A stretch of DNA of 38,307 nucleotides, from contig NKXN01000015.1 of the NCBI GenBank assembly GCA_002261155.1, positions 1 through 38,307 of the forward strand, given 5' to 3'. Below the pieces are notes generated by a model, which saw only the letters and a list, made by a program, of their open reading frames with translations, did no database searches and was not told the origin of the DNA. The DNA is from Bacillaceae bacterium SAS-127 (GTDB lineage Bacteria; Bacillota; Bacilli; Bacillales; Domibacillaceae). Positions 15,462 to 23,685 of this stretch are shown piece by piece; the stretch's first letter is position 1; each line of letters starts with the position of its first letter. The position numbers were made by a program, and so were the translations under genes.

Positions 15462-16379
15462 TTACGCTTCTAGCTTCGTTTGCTCTCCAAGCTCTTGCTT
15501 TGCTTTCGCTGCCGAATTCACTTGCTCATCAGCATGATAAGATGAACGAACGAGTGGACCCGCTTCACAATGACTAAAGCCTTTTGTCATCGCGATTTCA
15601 CGAAGTTCCGCAAATTCATCTGGATGATAATATTTTTGAACTTTTAAGTGTTTTTTAGATGGCTGTAAATATTGTCCGATCGTGACAATATCGACATTGT
15701 TCGCACGCAAATCATCCATTGCTTCCACGATCTCTTCTTTCGTTTCACCAAGGCCGATCATGATGCTTGATTTCGTTGGAATGTCCGGCTGCATTTCTTT
15801 CGCACGGCGCAAAAATTCAAGCGAGCGCTCGTAAGTCGCACGTGCACGAACTCTTGGAGATAGTCGCTTTACCGTTTCAATATTATGATTTAAAATATCC
15901 GGCCGTGCATCCATTAGCATTTTCAAGTTTTCCTCGATGCCCCCCATATCAGAAGGAAGCACTTCAATCGATGTAAATGGATTTTTGCGACGGATCGCTC
16001 TCACTGTTTCTGCAAACACAGCGGCTCCGCCGTCCTTTAAATCATCACGAGCGACAGCGGTTACAACAACGTGCTTTAAGTTCATTAGCTGAACAGAATC
16101 AGCTACGCGCTCTGGTTCTTTCCAATCGAGCTCCGTCGGCAAACCTGTTTTTACTGCACAGAAGCGGCAAGCACGTGTACAAACGGCGCCGAGAATCATG
16201 AATGTTGCTGTACGGCGAACAGCCCAGCACTCATGAATATTCGGGCACTTCGCTTCCTCACACACCGTGTGAAGATTATTCTCACGCATCATCTTCTTTA
16301 ATCCGGTGTAATTCTTGTTCGTATTCAACTTTATTTTTAACCAATCTGGTTTACGTAAATGCTCCTCTTTCTTGCTCAC
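15462..16379 (-). CDS. lipA: Lipoyl synthase
   Basis: A radical-SAM enzyme that inserts two sulfur atoms into octanoyl groups on lipoyl domains (pyruvate, 2-oxoglutarate and branched-chain dehydrogenases, glycine cleavage H protein). The auxiliary cluster cysteines are 40, 45 and 51 ([13 protein letters not shown]), the radical-SAM cluster cysteines 67, 71 and 74 (CTRACRFC), and the distal RSSYHA serine ligand lies near residue 283. Length is normal (305). I prefer GTG 16379 with GGGAG 9 bp upstream; ATG 16388 touches that site directly but would add only three residues. A weak sigma-A promoter (TTGTAT, 17 bp, TAAAGT) lies about 90 bp upstream. Confidence 0.95.
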   Translation of the reverse strand: MSKKEEHLRKPDWLKIKLNTNKNYTGLKKMMRENNLHTVCEEAKCPNIHECWAVRRTATFMILGAVCTRACRFCAVKTGLPTELDWKEPERVADSVQLMNLKHVVVTAVARDDLKDGGAAVFAETVRAIRRKNPFTSIEVLPSDMGGIEENLKMLMDARPDILNHNIETVKRLSPRVRARATYERSLEFLRRAKEMQPDIPTKSSIMIGLGETKEEIVEAMDDLRANNVDIVTIGQYLQPSKKHLKVQKYYHPDEFAELREIAMTKGFSHCEAGPLVRSSYHADEQVNSAAKAKQELGEQTKLEA

Positions 16380-16572
16380 TTCTCTCATCTCCCATCATTG
16401 TGCCTTAGCTATAAATGTGTATGAATTCAGACCTTTCTGATGTCACTTTAACATAGTACCCCCTTTTATACAACCGCTTCCCTACTTGCTGTATTCCCTC
16501 AATTTAACAAGGATGAAACGGTTCCTTCATGGCAAAATAATGAGTAAATAATTGACTTAGGAGGGAGTTGTT

Positions 16573-17559
16573 TTGCGAAGAATTGTCCCGATTTGTTTAT
16601 GCCTTTTACTATTGATGATCTCGCCTGTACAAGCGGAACAAACGAACAACGATCAACAGCATTACAATCTACGCATGAAATTATTCAAAAAAATGGAGGC
16701 TGTCACATCGATTCCATGGTATTACTACGCCGCCATCGATCAATATGAGCGAAATTTACGATTCGTTCGCAAAGATTTACCTGAGCCAACTGATGGAATT
16801 TCCATCTATATCCCAGAGGAGAAATGGAGCGGGCTTCTTAACCCAAACAAACAAGATACGAATCCTTATTCGATTGCCGCCTTTTCAGGGATTGGGGCTG
16901 ATGGCAATGGAGATGGTCGGGCTGACCGAACGAACAATGAAGATATCCTTGCTGCAATAGGGAATTATCTTTTAACGTATGGCACCGACCACGATAACAT
17001 CAAAATTGCTCTATGGCGCTATTATGGCCGCGATAAGACTGTCAGTGTCATTATCGGCAACGCACATATGTACAAAGCGTACAAAAAGCTGGATTTGCAA
17101 AAGAAAGTCTTCCCTCTTCCTACCAATTACAACTATACGTACAAAAGCACATGGGGAGCTGCTCGTGGCTGGGGTGGACGACGCATTCATGAAGGGACCG
17201 ATATCTTCGCTGATTACGGCGTACCCGTCCGATCAACGAGCTATGGCATCATTGAAATGAAAGGCTGGAATCGCTATGGGGGTTGGAGAATCGGCATCCG
17301 TGATATTAATAATACTTATCATTATTACGCTCATTTAAATGACTTCGCGAAAGGGTTAAAGCTTGGGCAACCAGTCGAGCCAGGAATGTTAATTGGTGGC
17401 GTTGGTAGTACCGGCTACGGTCCACCTGGTACATCTGGCAAATTCCCACCTCATCTGCATTTCGGAATGTATAAAGATAACGGACGCACAGAATGGTCCT
17501 TTGATCCGTACCCTCATTTAAAAGTCTGGGAAAGACAAAGCAAAAAAGCTGGCTACTAA
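16573..17559 (+). CDS. lytH: LytH-type M23 peptidase (spore cortex L-Ala-D-Glu endopeptidase)
   Basis: A secreted peptidase of 328 residues. A signal peptide (residues 1-21, ending V-Q-A) is followed by an N-terminal helical domain and a C-terminal LytM/M23 domain (about 200-315) with zinc ligands His206 and Asp210 (HEGTD), His254 and H-x-H at 294-296 (PHLHFG). In B. subtilis LytH trims cortex peptides to single L-alanine during late sporulation. Residues 110-118 (DGNGDGRAD) form an EF-hand-like calcium loop in the N-terminal domain. TTG 16573 is served by AGGAGG at 16559-16564. I found no convincing sigma-K promoter. Confidence 0.9.
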   Translation: MRRIVPICLCLLLLMISPVQAEQTNNDQQHYNLRMKLFKKMEAVTSIPWYYYAAIDQYERNLRFVRKDLPEPTDGISIYIPEEKWSGLLNPNKQDTNPYSIAAFSGIGADGNGDGRADRTNNEDILAAIGNYLLTYGTDHDNIKIALWRYYGRDKTVSVIIGNAHMYKAYKKLDLQKKVFPLPTNYNYTYKSTWGAARGWGGRRIHEGTDIFADYGVPVRSTSYGIIEMKGWNRYGGWRIGIRDINNTYHYYAHLNDFAKGLKLGQPVEPGMLIGGVGSTGYGPPGTSGKFPPHLHFGMYKDNGRTEWSFDPYPHLKVWERQSKKAGY

Positions 17560-17580
17560 TTAAAGAGCCAGCTTTTTTCT
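17542..17580. terminator. Terminator at the end of lytH
   Basis: AAAAAAGCTGGCT at 17542-17554 and AGCCAGCTTTTTT at 17566-17578 are exact complements; the left arm is inside the last codons of lytH. The A/T tails on both sides also suit the convergent metP-metS transcript. Confidence 0.88.
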
Positions 17581-17587
17581 TTATACT

Positions 17588-17695
17588 TTATTTCGCTTGT
17601 TTCGCTTTGACTACAGCGTGGGCAATACTAGCTGTCATTCCTCCCCATATAATTACGACTCCAATAATCATCATTGTGATTGCGCTTCCGTCCAT
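17588..17695 (-). CDS. metS: MetS-like small subunit of an NSS amino acid transporter
   Basis: A 35-residue protein beginning MDGSAITMMIIGVVIIWGG and ending with a basic tail (KAKQAK). It is one transmembrane helix, the pattern of the methionine/alanine importer small subunits that accompany NSS symporters (MetS with MetP in Corynebacterium glutamicum). The start is ATG 17695; its ribosome binding site AAGGAGG lies at the end of the upstream transporter gene, whose stop codon falls between that site and the ATG, so the two are translationally coupled. Confidence 0.88.
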   Translation of the reverse strand: MDGSAITMMIIGVVIIWGGMTASIAHAVVKAKQAK

Positions 17696-17697
17696 AA

Positions 17698-19212
17698 TCA
17701 ACTAACCTCCTTATCCGAAGTCGGCGTCTGCAACATTTCTTTCTTCCATGGCTTAATATACATGAAGGCAAAACCAACGAGAATTACTCCGATCGCAACC
17801 GTCCAACCGTAAGAATTAATGAAGCTTTGTGGGTAGTCTCCATAAGGTGCTGTGAAATTTTGACGAAGATTGTCAAACATCATATAACCGAGAACGACTG
17901 GCGTAATCACGCTTAAACAGATTTTCCACCAAGCGCCTAACTGAATATCAGACACTTCATCCGCATGTTTCTTTAATGGATCTAGCTGCTTAAATACCCA
18001 TGCCACTAACACAACTTCGACTAATCCAGCTAATGCAACACCAAAGTTGTTAATGAAGTAATCGACCACATCAAGGAAGTTTAATCCTCCTCTTGTCGCA
18101 TAAATTAAAGAGATCAGAGAGGCTGCTCCTCCTCCCATTAAAACGGCAGCTGTACGTGACACTTTAAACTTTTCTTGAATACCAGCGACAAACGTCTCAA
18201 CGATAGATATTAAAGAGGTAAATCCTGCGAGTAAAAGCGAGCCGAAAAATAAGACACCGAATAATTCGTTCGCAAACGGAAACTGATTAATGATCTGCGG
18301 GAACACCGCAAATGCGAGAATTACTCCACTGCTGACAACTTCTTGAACAGGTACGCCTTGCTGAGCTGCCATGAAACCTAAAGCGGAGAAGACACCAAAT
18401 CCAGCAAGTAATTCAAAACCAGAGTTACTAAATCCAGTAATAAAGGCATTATTCGTAATATCTGATTTCTTCGGTAAATAACTGGAGTATGTGACCATGA
18501 TGGCAAAACCGATCGATAAGCTGAAGAAGATTTGTCCGTAAGCCGCAATCCAAACCTTCCCATCCATCAACTTCGACCAATCCGGTTTGAAGAAAGCATT
18601 CAACCCATCAGCTGCTCCTTCTAACGTTAATGCGCGAATAACGATTGCTAAAAAGAGAATAACAAGTACAGGAATCATCACTTTTGTTACTTTTTCAATT
18701 CCTTTTTTCACTCCCGCAACTAAGACGCCAAGCACAACGACCCAGACGATGATTAAGGAGATAAGAATTTGTGGCACAAATCCTCCAAAAGTTCCCGCTT
18801 CACCGACTTGTAAATAATCCGCTAATAAAAACGTTTTCGGATCGTCTCCCCAAGATAAATTAAACGAAAAGACTGAATAAGATAAAGCCCATCCTATAAT
18901 GACAGAATAATATGTTGCAATAATAAAGGAAATCCCCACTTGCCACCAGCCAAGCCATTCCGCCTTCTTATTTAATCGAGCAAAAGAAAGTGGACTGGAC
19001 CCTCGATACTTATGTCCGATAGTGAACTCTAAAATGAGTAATGGAATCCCTGCTGTCAATAAGGCGAATAAATATGGAAGGAAGAATGCGCCCCCTCCAT
19101 TTTCATACGCTACTGCAGGAAAGCGCCAAATATTCCCGAGACCAATCGCCGAACCTACAGCTGCCAAAATAAATCCTGCTCTTGACCCCCAAATAGGGCG
19201 TTGTTGATCCAT
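17698..19212 (-). CDS. metP: Sodium-dependent amino acid transporter (NSS family, MetP-like)
   Basis: A neurotransmitter:sodium symporter of 504 residues with 11-12 membrane helices. Helix 1 carries the sodium/substrate motif AAVGSAIGLGNIWRFPAVAY (residues 17-36), and helix 6 the unwound SLSIGFAIMVTYSSYLP. It should import a neutral amino acid with sodium; methionine or alanine is suggested by the MetS-like partner directly downstream, not proven. ATG 19212 follows AAGGAGGGA. A promoter with TTTACT and TATAAT lies about 75 bp upstream, and I see no riboswitch in the 5' leader. Confidence 0.9.
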   Translation of the reverse strand: MDQQRPIWGSRAGFILAAVGSAIGLGNIWRFPAVAYENGGGAFFLPYLFALLTAGIPLLILEFTIGHKYRGSSPLSFARLNKKAEWLGWWQVGISFIIATYYSVIIGWALSYSVFSFNLSWGDDPKTFLLADYLQVGEAGTFGGFVPQILISLIIVWVVVLGVLVAGVKKGIEKVTKVMIPVLVILFLAIVIRALTLEGAADGLNAFFKPDWSKLMDGKVWIAAYGQIFFSLSIGFAIMVTYSSYLPKKSDITNNAFITGFSNSGFELLAGFGVFSALGFMAAQQGVPVQEVVSSGVILAFAVFPQIINQFPFANELFGVLFFGSLLLAGFTSLISIVETFVAGIQEKFKVSRTAAVLMGGGAASLISLIYATRGGLNFLDVVDYFINNFGVALAGLVEVVLVAWVFKQLDPLKKHADEVSDIQLGAWWKICLSVITPVVLGYMMFDNLRQNFTAPYGDYPQSFINSYGWTVAIGVILVGFAFMYIKPWKKEMLQTPTSDKEVS

Positions 19213-19285
19213 AAAAATCCCTCCTTGAATTATTTTTCCATTTTGAATAATTCGTATTTTCAGATAATTTCAATAACTAATTTTA

Positions 19286-19314
19286 ATTATATACAGTCCC
19301 CTTCATTTAGTAAA
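19286..19314 (-). promoter_or_regulatory. Sigma-A promoter of metP
   Basis: On the minus strand TTTACT (19309-19314), 17 bp, TATAAT (19286-19291). The leader of about 70 nt is A/T-rich and shows no strong fold. Confidence 0.65.
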
Positions 19315-19421
19315 TATTTTTTTAAATATTTTTTAAAGATAATTTCTACCAAAAGAAGGAGAGTGATTTGTTCCTGCTATATTTGTATGCTGCTTGTATA
19401 TCGAATAGTATAATTGCAAAT

Positions 19422-19456
19422 AAAAAAAGCCCCTAGACCAAATCTAGGAGCTTTCG
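19422..19456 (-). terminator. Terminator of the nhaC-type gene
   Basis: On the minus strand AAGCTCCTAGA, loop TTTGG, TCTAGGGGCTT, then seven T, just after the stop at 19459. Confidence 0.88.
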
Positions 19457-19458
19457 TT

Positions 19459-21030
19459 TTAAGCGGCTATTTTCGTTTGTTTTCTATTTTTCAAAATGAA
19501 TACGACAACTAGCAATAATACAAGAGAAACAGCTAGCGACAACCAAGTGCTTCCAGTGAAGCCTAAGACCATATAGCCAACCGAAGCAAGGACCGCGGAC
19601 AGAATCGCATACGGAATTTGCGTGATGACGTGATCAATATGATTACAACCTGCACCCGTTGCGGACAGAATCGTTGTATCAGAAATCGGTGAGCAATGAT
19701 CACCGAATACCGCTCCAGCTAAAACAGAAGCCATCGCTGGTAAGATCAACGAAATATCCGTTGCAGCTGCGATATCTCCGGCAATCGGAAGTAATATCCC
19801 GAAAGACCCCCATGACGTACCGGTTGAGAAAGCCATAGCACCCGCGACTAAAAATAATACAACAGGTAAAAAAGCAATGTTCATATTCGACTGCTCCACA
19901 AGGCTCGCTAAATACTTACCTGTTCCTAATTGATTAATTAACCCGACAATCGTCCAAGCAAAAAGCAAAATATAAACGGCAGGAAGCATCGATTTGATCC
20001 CTTCCCATACACCGATAAAAAACACATTTTTCCCTAAAGCCCCGTGAGCAAATGTTTGGCGGAAATATAAAGCTACAGCTACTGCTAATCCAAACACTCC
20101 ACCCAATAGTAACGACTTTGCTACATCTGTGCTTTCAAAGATTTTTAGTAAGGTTACATCGCCTTCTACCGCTTGTGAACCCGTCCAAATCATCGCTGCG
20201 ACTGTTCCAATAATTAAAGTAATAATCGGCCAAACTAAATCGCCCACACTTCCTTTCGTGCTCACCGGTAAATCTTCTTTCAACTCACCTGGCACTTGAC
20301 GATCAGACGGCGTTGTTTCTCCTGTTGTGATCGCATGCTCTTCATGCTTCTTCATCGCACCGAAATCAACTCGCATCCATGCCGACAAAAATACTAAAGC
20401 AAGTGCAATCCATACATAAAAATTCATCGGTACCATTTGAACGAAGGCAGAAAACGCACTCACATCAGTTACACCGTGGGCAACTAACACCGTCCCAACA
20501 ATCCCAATAATATACGCTCCCCAGCTCGAAATTGGAGAAACGACGCAAACAGGCGCAGATGTCGAATCAATAATATAAGCAAGTTTCGCTCTAGAAATCC
20601 GTTGACGATCCGTAATCGGTCGTGAAATCTGCCCAACGGCAAGTGCATTGAAATAATCATCGATGAAAAATAGCATACCAAGCCCCGCGGACAGAGCTTG
20701 AGCACCCGCACGAGTTTTCACCCGTTGAATCGCCCATTCTCCAAACGCTCGACTTCCACCAGAAATATTAATAAAAGCAGTAATCACTCCAAGAATAAGC
20801 AAGAACAAGATAATATAAATATTCCACGTGCTCCACCCATCTTCTGTCGTATAAATATTTGCCGATGCCGCTTCCCACGTAATGCTTAACGTCTTGCCAA
20901 TATCGAAATTAGCCAGCAACAAGGCAGAAGCCAAAATCCCGATACCTAAAGAAAGCAACACTCGCCGAGTGAGGATAACCATTAAAATGGCCAACACAGG
21001 CGGTAATAACGAATAGATTGATTGTTCCAT
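19459..21030 (-). CDS. NhaC-family transporter under lysine riboswitch control (probable lysine transporter)
   Basis: A membrane protein of 523 residues with about 11-12 helices and the NhaC family landmarks GMLFFIDDYFNALAVGQISR (paired aspartates), SAPVCVVSPISSWGAY, and FSTGTSWGSFG plus GDHCSPISDT in the second half. The annotated activity of the family is Na+/H+ antiport, but this gene lies behind a complete lysine riboswitch, and NhaC proteins with L-boxes have been proposed as lysine transporters (LysW). ATG 21030 follows TAGGAGGAG; the frame stays open to 21123 only by running through the riboswitch terminator. Monocistronic. Confidence 0.88.
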   Translation of the reverse strand: MEQSIYSLLPPVLAILMVILTRRVLLSLGIGILASALLLANFDIGKTLSITWEAASANIYTTEDGWSTWNIYIILFLLILGVITAFINISGGSRAFGEWAIQRVKTRAGAQALSAGLGMLFFIDDYFNALAVGQISRPITDRQRISRAKLAYIIDSTSAPVCVVSPISSWGAYIIGIVGTVLVAHGVTDVSAFSAFVQMVPMNFYVWIALALVFLSAWMRVDFGAMKKHEEHAITTGETTPSDRQVPGELKEDLPVSTKGSVGDLVWPIITLIIGTVAAMIWTGSQAVEGDVTLLKIFESTDVAKSLLLGGVFGLAVAVALYFRQTFAHGALGKNVFFIGVWEGIKSMLPAVYILLFAWTIVGLINQLGTGKYLASLVEQSNMNIAFLPVVLFLVAGAMAFSTGTSWGSFGILLPIAGDIAAATDISLILPAMASVLAGAVFGDHCSPISDTTILSATGAGCNHIDHVITQIPYAILSAVLASVGYMVLGFTGSTWLSLAVSLVLLLVVVFILKNRKQTKIAA

Positions 21031-21095
21031 ATTTTTTGCTCCTCCTACCGATGAAAAAAAGAGGACAGGGTCTGAAGGGAATGTTGAAAAAATAA

Positions 21096-21131
21096 AAAAG
21101 GTAATGATAGAGAATACTATCATTACCTTTT
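21096..21131 (-). terminator. Riboswitch-controlled terminator (lysine)
   Basis: AAAAGGTAATGATAG at 21096-21110 and its exact complement at 21117-21131 with a six-base loop; on the minus strand the stem is followed by a run of T. It lies between the aptamer and the coding start, the usual place for lysine-dependent attenuation. Confidence 0.9.
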
Positions 21132-21331
21132 CGTGTAATGTAAGTCATTCCTCCATCGTGTAGCTCCCCATTGCAAACAATTTCTTTACAATGAGAGTGT
21201 TATCCTTCTTCAAGATAACCCCAGTACGAAAGACGTTGACGCATCTTACTTACTTCGGCAAACTCACCTTTCACTTGCGATCTTCGTTGTCATCCTCACG
21301 CAAACTACTCATTAATTTTGCATCCTCTACC
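21132..21331 (-). ncRNA. Lysine riboswitch (L-box) aptamer
   Basis: Read on the minus strand from about 21331, the conserved L-box blocks occur in order: GTAGAGGATGC and GAGTAG at the 5' side, AAAGGTGAGTTTGCCGAAG, then TACTGGGGTTAT, and ATGGGGAGCTACACGATGGAGG closing the P1 side. Length (about 200 nt) and the following attenuator fit the class. Bound lysine should favour the terminator at 21096-21131 and lower expression of the transporter gene. The exact P1 ends are estimated. Confidence 0.9.
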
Positions 21332-21370
21332 CCACCGGATTTTGATAAGGTTTATTATTTTATTACTAAA

Positions 21371-21399
21371 ATATTAACAGCTAAATTTGCTTTTGCCAA
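21371..21399 (-). promoter_or_regulatory. Sigma-A promoter of the lysine riboswitch
   Basis: On the minus strand TTGGCA (21394-21399), 17 bp, TAATAT (21371-21376), with transcription expected near 21364, about 30 nt before the aptamer. Confidence 0.8.
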
Positions 21400-21472
21400 G
21401 CGATTTTAAAAATCCAGAAGATTCTTTCTTCAATATGATGAAAAGTAATTTTTTGTTATTTACTTAACATAC

Positions 21473-22225
21473 TTAATCCATCGGCAACTCGATAGACGGA
21501 TTCGCCCCATCACCACCACCGTTATAAAAGTTCGGTACTTCTCCTTTAATGAGCCCCATCGCTACAGGAATATCTTGCTTCACCGTAGAATATTCCGTCG
21601 CAAATGGAACGATAATTTGCACATTAACTTCTAATTCAATAAACACTTCTACGTACGCATTATTAATCCCATAAGGCTTCACATTCGTTTTCACATTCGA
21701 GCTGACATCACCTACCGCATGAAAACGAATCGGAATTTGTGGACCGAGGTTACCGAGCAACGCATTATTCGTCACTTGCCCTAACGGAATATAATACACG
21801 ATCCCTTCCATTTCTTTCGTTTCTTCCCTTTCAATCTCTACATCAGAAATCAATTCAAGCACTTCTAAATTGCCTTTTTCAGCCTCTTTTAAGTTTAATT
21901 GCACAAGGTTGGTCGTCTCTGCCAGCACACGATTAATAATTTCCGTATTCAATTTCGTTGTCGATGGCTCTCCTGGTTCTGTTTCAATAATGTCATTAAT
22001 ATCCATCACGTTCGCGATTTTTTTATTGATCGCTTTGCTAATCACCATCGAGGCAATCTTTCTCGTTTCCGTTTTGGCATAACCAATGAGCGTCGGCTTA
22101 ATATTTTTATTAATGACCCATAAACTGAATGCTGTAGAAAAAGAAAATAAGATCAATGTAATTAACATGACGTATTGCAAAGGGAGCGGCCCTCTTCTTG
22201 ATTTCCATTTCCTTTTTGCAGCCAA
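21473..22225 (-). CDS. yunB: Sporulation protein YunB
   Basis: A 250-residue protein with a basic N-terminus (KRKWKSRRG) and one membrane helix at about 18-40, leaving the remainder outside. The extracytoplasmic part has the YunB pattern: ETRKIASMVISKAINKKIA, the VYYIPLGQVTNNALLGNLGP core near 142-163, and a C-terminal beta region ending in a Gly/Asn-rich tail. Members are expressed in the mother cell and are needed for spore formation in B. subtilis; the molecular role is unknown. TTG 22225 has GAGGAGGAGGG in front. A sigma-E-like -10 (CATACATA, 22250-22257) lies 25-32 bp upstream. Confidence 0.88.
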   Translation of the reverse strand: MAAKRKWKSRRGPLPLQYVMLITLILFSFSTAFSLWVINKNIKPTLIGYAKTETRKIASMVISKAINKKIANVMDINDIIETEPGEPSTTKLNTEIINRVLAETTNLVQLNLKEAEKGNLEVLELISDVEIEREETKEMEGIVYYIPLGQVTNNALLGNLGPQIPIRFHAVGDVSSNVKTNVKPYGINNAYVEVFIELEVNVQIIVPFATEYSTVKQDIPVAMGLIKGEVPNFYNGGGDGANPSIELPMD

Positions 22226-22249
22226 AAAAATCCCTCCTCCTCTAAGCTA

Positions 22250-22279
22250 TATGTATGCTTAGAAAAGAAAGGATCATGA
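22250..22279 (-). promoter_or_regulatory. Possible sigma-E promoter of yunB
   Basis: Minus strand TCATGAT (22273-22279), 15 bp, CATACATA (22250-22257) in the gap behind yunD. The -10 is close to the sigma-E consensus, the -35 only partly. The B. subtilis gene is in the sigma-E regulon. Confidence 0.4.
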
Positions 22280-22280
22280 C

Positions 22281-23663
22281 TTATTTTACATGAGAAGTGA
22301 GCTGAAGTAGTTTCCATTCCATCACATCTCGCAAAAATTCAGGCATAAAATATTTTTTATGAGCGGCGCGATGAAGGATCGGAAACAAATGTCCGAACGT
22401 AAACATATCTAATGTCGCTATGCGGTAAAGCTTATCCGCTTCAATGTTTTGCCCGCCGATTTTAAACTGGTACTGCTTAAGATCGACTTCGATGTTGTCA
22501 TACACAAACCGGCCCATCACTTTGCCACGAAAACCGAACCCTTTAATCGCTAAATGTGGCCATTTCTCATCAAATGTTTGCTTCAGCACTTCCTTTAGCT
22601 CTGCCCCGGTCAATTCAATGAGACAAGGATTAATTGGATGAGGAAGAATGCGGTGAAGGTCGTATTTCGTGACCATTCCAGCATCGAGACGATCAAGCAC
22701 CACACCAGCATTTAAAAACGCGCCATCCGCCTCGCACCATTCCGTTAACGCTTCACATAAAACTTTCGGCAAATCTGATGGCTGAAACCAATCACAGCTG
22801 AACGGTTGAGGAAGCGACACAACCGGCTGCTGCAACGCTTGCCGACCTTGCTCATCAAATTGCTTGATGATCTCTTGCTCTTGCAGCGGAGCGTCTAACT
22901 CTTCATTCGTTTCATACACACGAGCCTTTTTCGAAAGGATCGTTTTCGTTTCTACATCCACTTCTAATTGAATATGACCAACGTAATAACCAAATTTCCC
23001 TGCCGCACCGAGTAGCTTATCATGGAGCGTTTTCCCTTCATGAAACAAATGGTGCGTATGCCCGCCAAGGATAACATCTACTCCGGAGAAATCTTCTGCT
23101 ATTTTCTCATCATCATACATCCCTAAATGAGACAACACAACGGTGAGGTCGGCCTGTGTCGATAGCTGCTTCACCTCTGTTTGTAACGCTTGAAACGGCT
23201 CAACAATTTGCCAGCCTAACCCTTGATAAAAAGCCGAATAATAGGCCGTCACCCCTGTAATACCAAGCTTCATGGCATTTTTCAACTCAAAGGTCCACGA
23301 AGGCTGCGTCCACGTCGGACGACTTCCATCTGAGTAAAATAAATTGGCGACAACCACCGGAAACTTCGCCTGCTTGTAAAGAAGATCTAAGCTTTCATGT
23401 GGCAATGTGATCCCTTCGTTATTACCGATCGTTACCGCATCATAGCCCGCTTCATTTAGTCGTTCCACATTCGCTTGTCCGAGCGTCCCTTCCGTTAACG
23501 GATGCGAGCGGTCGACATGGTCACCAATATCAAAAATGAACACATCTTCCCCTGCTTCTTCATGCCACTTTCTTCTCTCTTGTAAAAACTTCTGAATGCG
23601 AGGCCAATTTTCAAAATGGCTATGAAAATCATTCGTATGATAAATATGAATCGTTGTTTTCAA
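22281..23663 (-). CDS. yunD: YunD, metallophosphatase/5'-nucleotidase family
   Basis: A 460-residue two-domain protein: an N-terminal calcineurin-like metallophosphoesterase (to about 250) and a C-terminal 5'-nucleotidase domain. Metal-site motifs are HTNDFHSHFE (Asp12, His14), FDIGDHVDRS (Asp45, Asp48), VVLSHLGM and GGHTHHLF. The third motif reads GNNEG (80-84) where most enzymes have GNHE, so the catalytic histidine is an asparagine. There is no signal peptide, unlike secreted UshA-type enzymes, so it should act in the cytoplasm. TTG 23663 has GAGGTG in front. It begins 22 bp after yunE, and the yunF-E-D genes look like one operon. Confidence 0.87.
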   Translation of the reverse strand: MKTTIHIYHTNDFHSHFENWPRIQKFLQERRKWHEEAGEDVFIFDIGDHVDRSHPLTEGTLGQANVERLNEAGYDAVTIGNNEGITLPHESLDLLYKQAKFPVVVANLFYSDGSRPTWTQPSWTFELKNAMKLGITGVTAYYSAFYQGLGWQIVEPFQALQTEVKQLSTQADLTVVLSHLGMYDDEKIAEDFSGVDVILGGHTHHLFHEGKTLHDKLLGAAGKFGYYVGHIQLEVDVETKTILSKKARVYETNEELDAPLQEQEIIKQFDEQGRQALQQPVVSLPQPFSCDWFQPSDLPKVLCEALTEWCEADGAFLNAGVVLDRLDAGMVTKYDLHRILPHPINPCLIELTGAELKEVLKQTFDEKWPHLAIKGFGFRGKVMGRFVYDNIEVDLKQYQFKIGGQNIEADKLYRIATLDMFTFGHLFPILHRAAHKKYFMPEFLRDVMEWKLLQLTSHVK

Positions 23664-23685
23664 ACTTTCACCTCATTTTCAAGCA

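Noticed and set aside
16500-16560. Sigma-K promoter for lytH
   Set aside because: The family suggests it, but I found no CATA-n3-TA box at proper spacing from an AC -35.
21031-21123. N-terminal extension of the NhaC-type gene
   Set aside because: It would be encoded by the riboswitch terminator; the AGGAGG site serves ATG 21030.
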